From contig JAAYOH010000002.1 of the NCBI GenBank assembly GCA_012520375.1, positions 1-41,305 on the forward strand: a stretch of DNA of 41,305 bases. Reading direction: 5' to 3'. Of this stretch, positions 1-7,660 are shown piece by piece. The translations under genes and the position numbers were made by a program. Source of the DNA: Clostridiales bacterium. GTDB taxonomy: Bacteria > Bacillota > Clostridia > Christensenellales > Aristaeellaceae. Positions within the stretch are counted from its first letter, which is position 1. Every line of letters starts with the position of its first letter. The notes beneath the pieces are model-generated. The model made no database searches and was not told where the DNA came from. It saw nothing but the letters and a program-made list of their open reading frames with translations.

Positions 1-561
1 ATGCTCCTTGAAGATATCGTATAGTACAGTTCTGGGCAGACGACCATCCGACTGCTTAAAAAACCGGGTCATGGCGCGAATACCGATCCAGCTGCAGGAG
101 CCCTCATCACTGAAATATGTAGACCATCCGCCGACTCGCGCTTGATTGCCATGCTGGTCGATACCGAAGCCAATGGCGCCTGTACCCGCGACAATGTTGA
201 TAACCGGCTTACCCGCCAAGCTTCCAGCCCAGCAAACTACAGCATCGTTGGCGATGTTCACCTTCCCGCAGCCCGCCATCAACTCATGCAGTATGGCCAG
301 CATGGTTACTTTCGTTTCTTCCACTTCACCGTAGGTAGGAACGCCGAAGGTTACTTCGGTGATTTGCGCAGACATGATGCCGGCTATTTCCAAGTCTTCA
401 CCGACAAACAAGCTCATAGCACAGCGGAAATTCAATTCACAACCTAAGCTGCTGTAATTAGAGCCGCTGTTATGCGTCGAGGCCATGATGCAACCGTATT
501 CATCCGCTATGATGATGTCTGTCTTGGTGGAACCGCCGTCCAAGCCGAAAAAGAAATATAT
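1..561 (-). CDS. BadF/BadG/BcrA/BcrD-type sugar kinase (N-acetylglucosamine kinase-like), C-terminus cut by window edge
   Basis: The frame is open for 187 codons with no stop and runs off the left edge. It shows the ASKHA phosphate-1 motif DGGST close to the N-terminus, the second phosphate loop AGTGAIGFG, and the GGWSTYFSDEGS block. These match the complete kinase at 10633-11610 almost position for position, so this is a paralogue, expected to use ATP to phosphorylate a sugar or amino sugar in the cytoplasm. It lies 14 bases behind the SIS gene and the two are probably co-transcribed. The start is odd. The strong AAAGGAGG site overlapping the SIS stop is followed 8 bases later by ATA at 561-559, and that position aligns with the paralogue's start. 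No ATG, GTG or TTG occurs at a usable place before DGGST except a TTG inside the motif region. I therefore give ATA as the tentative start. An ATT at 567 is the alternative. Confidence 0.85.
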   Translation of the reverse strand, partial: MYFFFGLDGGSTKTDIIIADEYGCIMASTHNSGSNYSSLGCELNFRCAMSLFVGEDLEIAGIMSAQITEVTFGVPTYGEVEETKVTMLAILHELMAGCGKVNIANDAVVCWAGSLAGKPVINIVAGTGAIGFGIDQHGNQARVGGWSTYFSDEGSCSWIGIRAMTRFFKQSDGRLPRTVLYDIFKEH

Positions 562-575
562 GGCAATGTCCTCCT

Positions 576-1655
576 TTAGGCTTTGGTTTGCATCAAACTG
601 GCAAAATCTTCAAATCTGTTCTTGTCGATATTATACCCACACACTTCTGAGAGATCGGAACTGAGAATCTGGCCAGGCAACAGATAATTTAGGCTGTCGA
701 CGTAATCGCAGCCGGAAGAAATCAGCGATACCTGCCGCTGATCGGCAGGCTTGTCGCCGTTCATCAATACCGTATAACAGCTGGAACCCTTTTCTTCTGC
801 GAAACGGACAAGACGCGACATACGCTCTGCACTGGAGTCCGCCGGCATCAGCGCCAGAAGGAAATTGTTGTTTGCGCCAATGCTGTTTCCAACACCATGA
901 AGGTATTCTTCAAATTCATAGGCAGTGACCGGGCGGTAGATCGTTTCCAGCAGTTTCAGTGCGCATTCCATGCCGGCACCGAGATAGGCGCCTTGGGCGA
1001 GTATCAATAGGGCTGGCATGTTCTTCATTTCATCCGCGTTGTCAGCAACCCATCCGACTACCCTGCGCACGTTTTCGCTATGGTTTGTCACGAATGTTTC
1101 AAAGGCGGCGATGATGCTTTCGTAGCGTGCCTGTTGAATTTTACCCTTGGCCAGCGCCAGCTCTAGTGCAGCGAGCATCAGGACAACCGCGCTGCAGGTT
1201 ACGCCCTTGGTCTTTGCACCGACAATTTCCGGCGAATCCCAGGGCAATTGGATAAGAATCCCGGCCTCTTGTGCGACTGGAGAAGACGGATTCTCGGTTA
1301 TTGCAATGATGGAACGTCTGTCCAAACCACATTGCTTGGCGGCATCGATGGTGTTGGTGCTGTAGCCTCCCTGAGAGACCAGCACTAGCATGGATTTTTC
1401 AGTGGAAAACCTCCTGGCCGTATCAGCCCGGGAAGGCATGCATACCGTGGCTTCAACCTGGAGGATGTCTTCTATGAAGGGTTGCGCAATGAGCGCAGCG
1501 TTCCTGGAACTGCCAGCGCCAAACAGGAATATACGGTCGACGCCTCTATTGAGAAATCTGTCAATGACAGGCTGGGCAAGGCTTTTCCGCTTTGTTAGAA
1601 GTTCCTGAGTACACGAAGCCTCTTCCTGAATATAGGCAAACATCTGACGACTCAT
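576..1655 (-). CDS. SIS-domain sugar isomerase / GlmS-FrlB-AgaS-type aminosugar-phosphate enzyme
   Basis: This is a 359-residue protein with two SIS (sugar isomerase) domains, the layout of the isomerase half of GlmS and of FrlB/AgaS-type deglycases and deaminases. Visible motifs are FGAGSSRNAA (about 45-54), SQGGYSTNT (94-102) and the second-domain block ending EFEEYLHG (247-254), which in this family carries the catalytic Glu and His. There is no glutamine amidotransferase domain, so it is not a full GlmS. The family acts on ketose or aldose 6-phosphates and amino-sugar phosphates in the cytosol. It is followed by a BadF kinase, which could supply its phosphorylated substrate, and is divergent from a ROK repressor. 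The start has AAAGGAG 9 bases upstream and a perfect promoter about 45 bases upstream. The exact substrate cannot be read from the sequence. Confidence 0.88.
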   Translation of the reverse strand: MSRQMFAYIQEEASCTQELLTKRKSLAQPVIDRFLNRGVDRIFLFGAGSSRNAALIAQPFIEDILQVEATVCMPSRADTARRFSTEKSMLVLVSQGGYSTNTIDAAKQCGLDRRSIIAITENPSSPVAQEAGILIQLPWDSPEIVGAKTKGVTCSAVVLMLAALELALAKGKIQQARYESIIAAFETFVTNHSENVRRVVGWVADNADEMKNMPALLILAQGAYLGAGMECALKLLETIYRPVTAYEFEEYLHGVGNSIGANNNFLLALMPADSSAERMSRLVRFAEEKGSSCYTVLMNGDKPADQRQVSLISSGCDYVDSLNYLLPGQILSSDLSEVCGYNIDKNRFEDFASLMQTKA

Positions 1656-1686
1656 GATTATATTTCTCCTTTGTTATATTTGGGGC

Positions 1687-1727
1687 TTGACAAACGTTAT
1701 TATAATCGATATAATAAATACTGTCAA
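1687..1727. promoter_or_regulatory. Overlapping divergent promoters, both full sigma-A consensus, with central operator-like palindrome
   Basis: The plus strand has TTGACA (1687-1692), a 17-base spacer and TATAAT (1710-1715), facing the ROK gene. The minus strand has TTGACA (1727-1722), a 17-base spacer and TATAAT (1704-1699), facing the SIS gene. Both hexamers match the consensus fully in both directions, and the two promoters share one centre at 1707. The centre is a palindrome, TTATTATA-5-TATAATAA (1697-1717), a plausible operator for the adjacent ROK repressor. Only one polymerase could occupy the element at a time. Confidence 0.85.
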
Positions 1728-1805
1728 GTGCACAGAGCTTAAATTGTCGCTGAGGGTGTTTGAGGCACTAAATTAATGTATAGTATAGCAGAGATACGAT
1801 AGCCG

Positions 1806-3029
1806 ATGATAAGAAACATGGAATGGATCAAAATTACCAATATTAAACGGGCAATCGACTACGCATGCCAGATGGAATACTTTTCCAAGCGAGAGATGGC
1901 GGAGGCTTTGGGTGTTTGCTTTACAACAGCTTCCAAAATCGTCAATATGCTTGAAAATGTCTCCTTGCTGGATGAGGTGCCCCCTCCCAAGAATCGTGAG
2001 AATCGTGCGCTCGGCCGCGTGACAAAATGGTATAGATTGTTGGACACAAAGCTTTCCTTTTTGGTCATTAATTTTGCCAACACATCGCTGATTACCATTG
2101 CGTTGGTAAACCTGCGGCATGAAGTGGAAGCAAAAATTAAGTTTGTCATAGAAAAAGAAGAGGACTGGCAGGATGTTATCAGGAAGATGCAGAACACCTA
2201 CCGTACGTTACTAGAAAAAACCGGTCAAAAAGATGAAAACGTGGTGGCGGTAGGCGTATCTATTCAGGGTAGCTATAACGCAGCAGCGGATATTCTGTAT
2301 GGGATCGTGCAGCCGATAACCCACGGCAGACACATAGGTGCGGATTTTAAAGCACTGTTTTCCAAGCACGTTGTCATTCAGAATGATATTGATATGGCTG
2401 CGGCTTATATTGCGCGGACAATCAGTTGTAACCACCTTATATATGTCTACTTGGATTACCAGATCGGAATCGGAGTTATTAACGATGGCAAGGTTCTCAG
2501 CGGTGCCAATGGCCTGACCACCGAGATTGCCCACGCACCCTTAGGGGACAGCGGGAGAGTATGCCCAGGCTGCGGAGCGCGAAACTGCTTAGAGCTCAGC
2601 CTCGGGAAAGGTGCGTTCCTGGAGCATTGCTACGGTAGAAAATTCCCGATCTGCGCGAATGGATATAAGAGGGAATGGGCAGATTTCATGGAGTCCGTAC
2701 GCAAGGGCGAACCGCGCGCGATGAGCACTATTATTCAGAAGGCAGAACTGTTAACACGAATGCTGGTTATCGTATTGACGGTCACCCGGTCGTCCACTAT
2801 CATGATCGGGGGCATATGCAGGGAATTGTTTGAGATGCTGGACTCTCTGTTGGAGAAAAATATGACAGAATGGAAGAAACAATATAGTGTTGACGAGATC
2901 CTGTATGATTCAAACGCGGAAAGGACCATTTTGATTGGCACGATGGATGCTGTGTATCAAAAATGGTATCCCGATTTTGAAAGCGGTCAGTTATGGATTG
3001 ACCGAGGGGAGGCGTGGTCCCCTAGCTGA
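1806..3029 (+). CDS. ROK-family transcriptional repressor
   Basis: This 407-residue protein has a winged helix-turn-helix at the N-terminus (about residues 26-50, FSKREMAEALGVCFTTASKI) fused to a ROK sugar-binding/kinase-like domain. The ROK domain shows the VIQNDIDMAAA block (about 190-200), where the ROK catalytic Asp lies, and the zinc-type cysteine signature CPGCGARNCLE (253-263). ROK repressors of the NagC/XylR/Mlc type release DNA on binding a sugar or sugar phosphate. It is divergent from the SIS/kinase pair and upstream of the CUT1 operon, so it probably controls one or both, with its operator in the shared promoter element. The ribosome site before 1806 is weak, and 1818 is an alternative ATG in frame. 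The predicted plus-strand transcript has a leader of about 80 bases. Confidence 0.9.
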   Translation: MIRNMEWIKITNIKRAIDYACQMEYFSKREMAEALGVCFTTASKIVNMLENVSLLDEVPPPKNRENRALGRVTKWYRLLDTKLSFLVINFANTSLITIALVNLRHEVEAKIKFVIEKEEDWQDVIRKMQNTYRTLLEKTGQKDENVVAVGVSIQGSYNAAADILYGIVQPITHGRHIGADFKALFSKHVVIQNDIDMAAAYIARTISCNHLIYVYLDYQIGIGVINDGKVLSGANGLTTEIAHAPLGDSGRVCPGCGARNCLELSLGKGAFLEHCYGRKFPICANGYKREWADFMESVRKGEPRAMSTIIQKAELLTRMLVIVLTVTRSSTIMIGGICRELFEMLDSLLEKNMTEWKKQYSVDEILYDSNAERTILIGTMDAVYQKWYPDFESGQLWIDRGEAWSPS

Positions 3030-3113
3030 TTCTCTTCCCATGGTTCCATAGGTATCGGTATAATGGGTGCCATTTTCCCGAAGGGAGTCAGCGGAAAAAC
3101 ATATAAATTGATC

Positions 3114-3230
3114 TTGTCCTTATTGTGATAGTGATTTTAATATATGGGTATTTGTTGTAATCATCATAAAAAGGCGGTTAGTGAAAGACTTTCCTATGAA
3201 ACTTGAACTAATTGCAGGAAACTGCATTAG
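3114..3230 (+). promoter_or_regulatory. Candidate promoter and leader hairpin of the CUT1 operon
   Basis: TTGTCC (3114-3119), an 18-base spacer and TAATAT (3138-3143) form a plausible but imperfect promoter ahead of the binding-protein gene. Further down, CTAATTGCAG-GAAA-CTGCATTAG (3208-3230) is a hairpin with a GNRA-type tetraloop and one bulged base, ending 12 bases before the Shine-Dalgarno site. It may stabilise the 5' end of the message. Confidence 0.4.
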
Positions 3231-3255
3231 AAAATACAAAAAAGGAGAGAATACC

Positions 3256-4536
3256 ATGAAGAAGATTTTATCCATCGTCCTGACCCTGATACTGGTCGCA
3301 GTATGCTGTTCCGCACTGGCGGACGAGTATATCATCCAGTATCCGACGCACCAGATTGGCACGAATTCCTCTGCACCGGCGAATGCGGCCATGGTTCAAG
3401 GCTTCAATGAGCTGTATGAAGGCACGTATGAAATCCAGGTGGAAGATGTGCCTGGCGACACCAACTATCGCGACAAGATCCTGAACCTATTGCAGTCCAA
3501 GGATCTACCCTGTATGGTTTACGGTTCGAACCTGATCGATCCTTTCTACGCTCAGGAAGCTTTCGTGGATCTGAAACCCTACCTGGATGAAGATCCCGAG
3601 TGGGCTGCTGGGCTGTCTATTGCCAATATTGAGCAAAACAGTCGCGACGGTAAGGTTGTGGGTATTGCCAACGAGACCCAGTTGATTGGCTATTACTACA
3701 ACAAGGAAATCTTTGCGGAATGCGGCTTGGAAGGCCCTGCGAAGACCTGGGATGAATTCTTCGAGCAGTGCGCCATCATCAAGGATCACGGCTATATTCC
3801 GCTGTCCATGCAAACTGGTGACAACGCCTGGTGCTCCGGGCTGTTCCTGTCTGCTATGATCGACTACTGTGCTGGTGATCAGGAATCCTTCCTGGATTCC
3901 AATGAGAAAACCACCGATTACAATGTGGATTACTTCTATGATGCGCTGAACATGCTCAAGCGCATTTGGGACGAGGGCTATACCACCGAAGATTCTATCG
4001 GCGGCATGTATGAGAATGCTGCCATCAACTTCATCTCCGGCAACACCGCTATGATTGCCAACGGTGTTTGGATGATCGGTTCCTTTGCCGATCCGTCCCT
4101 GGGCGGCAGCGAAGAATTCGCGGAGAAGGTTGATATAGCGTTGTATCCTGAAGGCTTCTGCATGGAGAACCCGCTGGATGGCTGGATTGTTACCCCCGGT
4201 GACGAGGAGCACGTAGCAGCTGGTATCGCCCAGCTGAAGTATTGGACTTCCACCGACACCATGCTGAACAACCTGCGTGTGTGCGGCCTCGTGCCCGGCG
4301 GCAATTTGGAGATCCCCGATGACGTGATTGAGTCCAACCGCATGCTGGGTAAACTAATCGCCCTGAAGAGCGAAGATGGTGTGACCACTGCCCACTCCAT
4401 CGGCAACCGTATGTATGGCAACGTCGGTACTGAAGTATTCTCCCAGTATCTCACACTGTTCGCTCAGGGTGGATGCACTGCGGAAGAGATCGCCGCCGCC
4501 ATGACCGAATATGCTCAAGAGTACGCTGCGAAGTAA
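3256..4536 (+). CDS. Extracellular sugar-binding protein of a CUT1 ABC transporter
   Basis: This 426-residue solute-binding protein is of the MalE/UgpB-type cluster used by CUT1 (oligosaccharide, glycoside) importers. It begins with a signal peptide (MKK, then a hydrophobic stretch ending SALA before DEY) that would be cut by signal peptidase I. Two cysteines precede SALA but no good lipobox is seen. The body has the typical QLIGYYYNKEIFAECGLEGP segment and the late NGVWMIGSF block of the family. I chose ATG 3256 because AAAGGAGAG lies 5 bases upstream and it starts exactly at the signal peptide. An upstream in-frame start at 3181 would add non-signal residues. It heads an operon with two CUT1 permeases, but an MFS gene separates them. 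The ligand is unknown. Confidence 0.92.
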   Translation: MKKILSIVLTLILVAVCCSALADEYIIQYPTHQIGTNSSAPANAAMVQGFNELYEGTYEIQVEDVPGDTNYRDKILNLLQSKDLPCMVYGSNLIDPFYAQEAFVDLKPYLDEDPEWAAGLSIANIEQNSRDGKVVGIANETQLIGYYYNKEIFAECGLEGPAKTWDEFFEQCAIIKDHGYIPLSMQTGDNAWCSGLFLSAMIDYCAGDQESFLDSNEKTTDYNVDYFYDALNMLKRIWDEGYTTEDSIGGMYENAAINFISGNTAMIANGVWMIGSFADPSLGGSEEFAEKVDIALYPEGFCMENPLDGWIVTPGDEEHVAAGIAQLKYWTSTDTMLNNLRVCGLVPGGNLEIPDDVIESNRMLGKLIALKSEDGVTTAHSIGNRMYGNVGTEVFSQYLTLFAQGGCTAEEIAAAMTEYAQEYAAK

Positions 4537-4559
4537 TACCAGACAATAATAACCCTACG

Positions 4560-4598
4560 TCAGCCGTGAAGACTGGTTCATCCAGGCTTCGCGGCTGA
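4560..4598 (+). other. Intercistronic hairpin behind the binding-protein gene
   Basis: TCAGCCGTGAAG and CTTCGCGGCTGA form a 12-pair stem (one G-T wobble) with a 15-base loop, not followed by a T run. Such hairpins commonly protect the 3' end of highly expressed binding-protein messages. Confidence 0.6.
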
Positions 4599-4621
4599 TG
4601 CTGGAATCAGGGAGATCGCCT

Positions 4622-5836
4622 ATGCATAGGAATTCGGCTTCATTGGCGCGCTCTATCGGATGCATCCAGGCATCATATATTACAATGCAGTGCCTGAGCA
4701 CTTCGTTTTTTGTGCAAGCATACCAGCGCTTTGGCATTGACAAAATGACGATTAGCCTGATCGTCATGCTGTGTAATGCCACGGGAATCATATTCCAACC
4801 CGTGTGGGGACATTTTGTAGACCGCTCAAACCATCCCAGGGAAACCGTACTGGCATGCTGCGGCTTCAGTGTGGTGTGCTATTTTGTGCTGATGTATTCC
4901 AGGGGAACGGTATGGCTGATTACCTTGATGGCTATGCTGTTTTACGCCACCTTCCATTGCATGATGACCTTGATTGATTCTTGGGTTGCCAAACTGATTC
5001 GGGGCGGCTTGGAAGTAAACTACGGGCAAACCCGGAGCATTGGCTGCGTAGTATATGCGGTGGTAGCCGTGGCATTCGGCGCTTTGGTGACCCGGTTCGG
5101 CCAGCTGATTGCACCGTACTGCTTTGGCTTAGTATTCATCATTCTTTGTTCTGCGCTTGTGAGAGTGCCCAATCCGAAGGATGATTCCAGGGAAACTAGT
5201 AAGGTTTCCATCAGGGAAATGATCGGCTATCTCATGGGTAACAAGGCTTATTTAATCGTAGTATCCGCCCTGTTTTTGAGCACCTTTACTTCGTTTACAT
5301 TGAGCACTTTTTTCTCGGTTCATGTATTTGAACTGGGCGGCAACGAGTTAATCGTGGGAATCGGAACATTCTTTATGGCGATTTCTGAATTTCCGTTCAT
5401 GTTCCTGTTTACTACAATAAGCAAGCGGCTGAAGTGGTCTTCCATGACGGCGCTTGTTGTGGCTATGATATTCTATTCGGCTCACGCATTTCTGCTTGGC
5501 AGTGTCCGTCAAATAGGTCAGGTAATTGCCGTCAGCGTGCTTCACGGGCTCTCCTACGGTATCTACCAGCCTGCGAAGGTGATGTTTGTGGTTGAAAACG
5601 TCGAGTCCCGCTATATAGCTACTGCTCAGATGCTGATGAATGCGCTAGGGCAGAGTCTGCCTGCGGTGCTAGCCAGTCCGGTTAGCGGCGCGATTTCCAC
5701 GGTCACGTCCACTGGAGCGATGCTGCGTATGATAGCCGCTTTTTCGTTGGTTGGCGCCATAGTAATTGTCGTGGGCAGGAGGTTGCTAAGGGATATAAAC
5801 ATTAAACACGTCCATAAGCAGGACGTTCCGAGGTGA
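4622..5836 (+). CDS. Major facilitator superfamily transporter (LacY/nucleoside-symporter-like subgroup)
   Basis: The protein has 404 residues and about twelve hydrophobic segments. The early WGHFVDRSNHPRE loop matches the MFS loop 2-3 signature, and NYGQTRSIGC after helix 4 resembles the YGxxRxxGS block of the LacY/NHS-like (MFS_1_like) subgroup. That subgroup moves sugars or nucleosides with protons. I chose ATG 4622 because AGGGAG lies 6 bases upstream. The in-frame ATG at 4598 has no ribosome site and lies in the upstream hairpin. The gene is inserted between the CUT1 binding protein and its permeases, and its end lies 6 bases before the next start, so it is clearly part of the operon. 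Whether it imports a second substrate or exports a product cannot be told. Confidence 0.88.
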   Translation: MHRNSASLARSIGCIQASYITMQCLSTSFFVQAYQRFGIDKMTISLIVMLCNATGIIFQPVWGHFVDRSNHPRETVLACCGFSVVCYFVLMYSRGTVWLITLMAMLFYATFHCMMTLIDSWVAKLIRGGLEVNYGQTRSIGCVVYAVVAVAFGALVTRFGQLIAPYCFGLVFIILCSALVRVPNPKDDSRETSKVSIREMIGYLMGNKAYLIVVSALFLSTFTSFTLSTFFSVHVFELGGNELIVGIGTFFMAISEFPFMFLFTTISKRLKWSSMTALVVAMIFYSAHAFLLGSVRQIGQVIAVSVLHGLSYGIYQPAKVMFVVENVESRYIATAQMLMNALGQSLPAVLASPVSGAISTVTSTGAMLRMIAAFSLVGAIVIVVGRRLLRDINIKHVHKQDVPR

Positions 5837-5842
5837 GGCTAT

Positions 5843-6724
5843 ATGCATAAGGAAAAACTGAAGTGGTGCCTGGTGTTCCTGGTTCCGGTTGTGGTGATGT
5901 TCTGTTTCCTTTATGCCGTTCCGCTTGTCAAAGTAATCTATACTTCTTTCTTTGATTACAAGCTTACAGTTAAGGGGATGCAGTTTTCTGGGTTCAAGAA
6001 TTATGTCGAACTGTTTACCCAGGATTCCGTGTTCCGGGTTGCCTTGAAGAACACGATAGTGTGGATTCTGCTACACACATTCCTGCACGTAGCTTTAGGC
6101 GTGTTCCTGGCGCTGGTACTGAATCGTAAACCACGCGGTTGGCAGTTTGTACGCACGGTGTACATGAGCCCGAACATTATCGCGGCATCGGCAATGGCGC
6201 TGATTTGGCGCATCATATACAATCCCGACTGGGGTATCGTCAATGGCTTCCTGAAAGCCATCGGGCTTGGTTCGCTGGCGCAGAACTGGCTGTTCGGCGT
6301 GAATACGGCGTTCGGTGCAGTGACCGTGATCTGGTTTATCTACGCCGGTTACACCACCACGCTTGTCCTGGCACGCCTGCTGTCGATACCTTCGGATCTA
6401 CAGGAAGCGGCATTTATCGACGGGTGCACACCGATCCAGGTAGATTTTCGCATACTGTTGCCCATCGCCAAGGATACGATTACCACGACAATGATTATGG
6501 CGGCTTCCTACATGCTAACGATGTTCCCACTGATTTATATGACAACCGGCGGTGGCCCGGGGAACAAAACCTACAACCTTTCGCTGTTCTTGTACCAAAA
6601 AGCGATGATTGAAAATAACTACGGCTATGCAAACGCTGTGGGCGTGGTAGTAATCATCATGGGTATGGTATGTATGAATCTGATTAAATGGATGATGGGA
6701 GAAAGGGGGGACAGACAGACATGA
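5843..6724 (+). CDS. CUT1 ABC transporter permease (MalF/UgpA type)
   Basis: This 293-residue membrane protein has six predicted transmembrane segments and the cytoplasmic EAA loop, EAAFIDGCTPIQVDFRILLP (about 192-211), which docks onto the ATPase subunit. It is short for a MalF relative, matching the UgpA/LacF-type proteins of Gram-positive CUT1 importers. Its stop overlaps the start of the second permease (ATGA), which indicates translational coupling and a heterodimeric channel. No ATP-binding subunit is encoded nearby, so it probably uses a shared housekeeping ATPase of the MsmX type, as many Firmicutes CUT1 systems do. Confidence 0.93.
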   Translation: MHKEKLKWCLVFLVPVVVMFCFLYAVPLVKVIYTSFFDYKLTVKGMQFSGFKNYVELFTQDSVFRVALKNTIVWILLHTFLHVALGVFLALVLNRKPRGWQFVRTVYMSPNIIAASAMALIWRIIYNPDWGIVNGFLKAIGLGSLAQNWLFGVNTAFGAVTVIWFIYAGYTTTLVLARLLSIPSDLQEAAFIDGCTPIQVDFRILLPIAKDTITTTMIMAASYMLTMFPLIYMTTGGGPGNKTYNLSLFLYQKAMIENNYGYANAVGVVVIIMGMVCMNLIKWMMGERGDRQT

Positions 6725-7587
6725 ACGCTACGGTAGAAATACGGTCATTGAAGGCCACTACTCGCGCAAGGATTATCGCGGGCAAAGTATTCGTCTACTT
6801 GGTGATGGCGTGCATGGTGGTCGTATGCTTGTTCCCCATTGTGTGGATTATCCTTTCCTCGTTCAAAACGAACGCTGAGGTGTTCAAGGGCGCCTTCTTC
6901 CCGGGACAAGTGAATCTCGACGCTTACAAGTATGCGCTAAATATGGCGCCGATCATGCGTTTTTTTGTCAATTCGGTGTTCATCTCGGTGACAGCGATGC
7001 TCATCAATGTAACCGCTGTGTCCATGGGCGCCTATGCTTTTTCGCGGGGGGTTTTTAAGGGTAAGGAAACGCTGTTCACGATTATCATGGCCGCAATGGT
7101 ACTTCCTTCTACGGCTGTAATCCAACCGGTATATATGCAGCTTAGGACACTGGGTATGCTGGACACTAAGGCGGGATTGATCTTGGTTTACTGTTGCTTC
7201 GGTATGCCTGTGGGATTAATGTTACTACGCACGTTTTTTTCCAGTATACCACTGGAGACCGAGGAGTCTGCGGCTATCGACGGTGCCAGTTTTGTCATGA
7301 CGTTTGTCAGGATTTCCGTGCCGATGGCTAAGCCGGGCATCGCGACGGTCATGGTGCTGCGCTTTCTTGAGTATTGGAATGAGTTTACCTATGCGCTGGT
7401 GCTAACAACATCCGTCAACAACCGCACGATGCCGCTGTCGCTGGCGTATTTCGTGTCGTCGTTCAGTTTCAATTATCCGGCAATGTTCGCGGCGATAACG
7501 CTGTCGGTGCTCCCAGCGCTGGTCATATTTGCGCTGTTCAGCCGTCAAGTGGTAAACAGCATGGTAGCTGGAGCTGTCAAGGGCTGA
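6721..7587 (+). CDS. CUT1 ABC transporter permease (MalG/UgpE type)
   Basis: This 288-residue inner-membrane protein has the MalG-type N-terminus (a long first helix ending in FPIVWIILSSFK), six predicted helices and the EAA-type loop ESAAIDGASFVMTFVRISVP. I chose ATG 6721 because it overlaps the preceding stop in the ATGA arrangement and has a purine-rich GGGGGGA site upstream. An in-frame start at 6688 would overlap the previous gene by 36 bases. It pairs with the upstream permease to form the channel for the 3256-4536 binding protein. Confidence 0.93.
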   Translation: MNATVEIRSLKATTRARIIAGKVFVYLVMACMVVVCLFPIVWIILSSFKTNAEVFKGAFFPGQVNLDAYKYALNMAPIMRFFVNSVFISVTAMLINVTAVSMGAYAFSRGVFKGKETLFTIIMAAMVLPSTAVIQPVYMQLRTLGMLDTKAGLILVYCCFGMPVGLMLLRTFFSSIPLETEESAAIDGASFVMTFVRISVPMAKPGIATVMVLRFLEYWNEFTYALVLTTSVNNRTMPLSLAYFVSSFSFNYPAMFAAITLSVLPALVIFALFSRQVVNSMVAGAVKG

Positions 7588-7624
7588 AACTCCTACTCTA
7601 AAGACTCTTCCCGGTTGTATTCTG

Positions 7625-7639
7625 TGACACATAGTGTCA
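7625..7639. promoter_or_regulatory. Perfect 15-base palindrome before the dehydrogenase gene
   Basis: TGACAC-ATA-GTGTCA sits 15 bases before the AAGGAGG site of the next gene. It could be an operator or a small hairpin that sets the relative expression of transporter and enzyme genes. No promoter hexamers are evident beside it. Confidence 0.4.
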
Positions 7640-7660
7640 TATAAATAAGGAGGAAATAAA

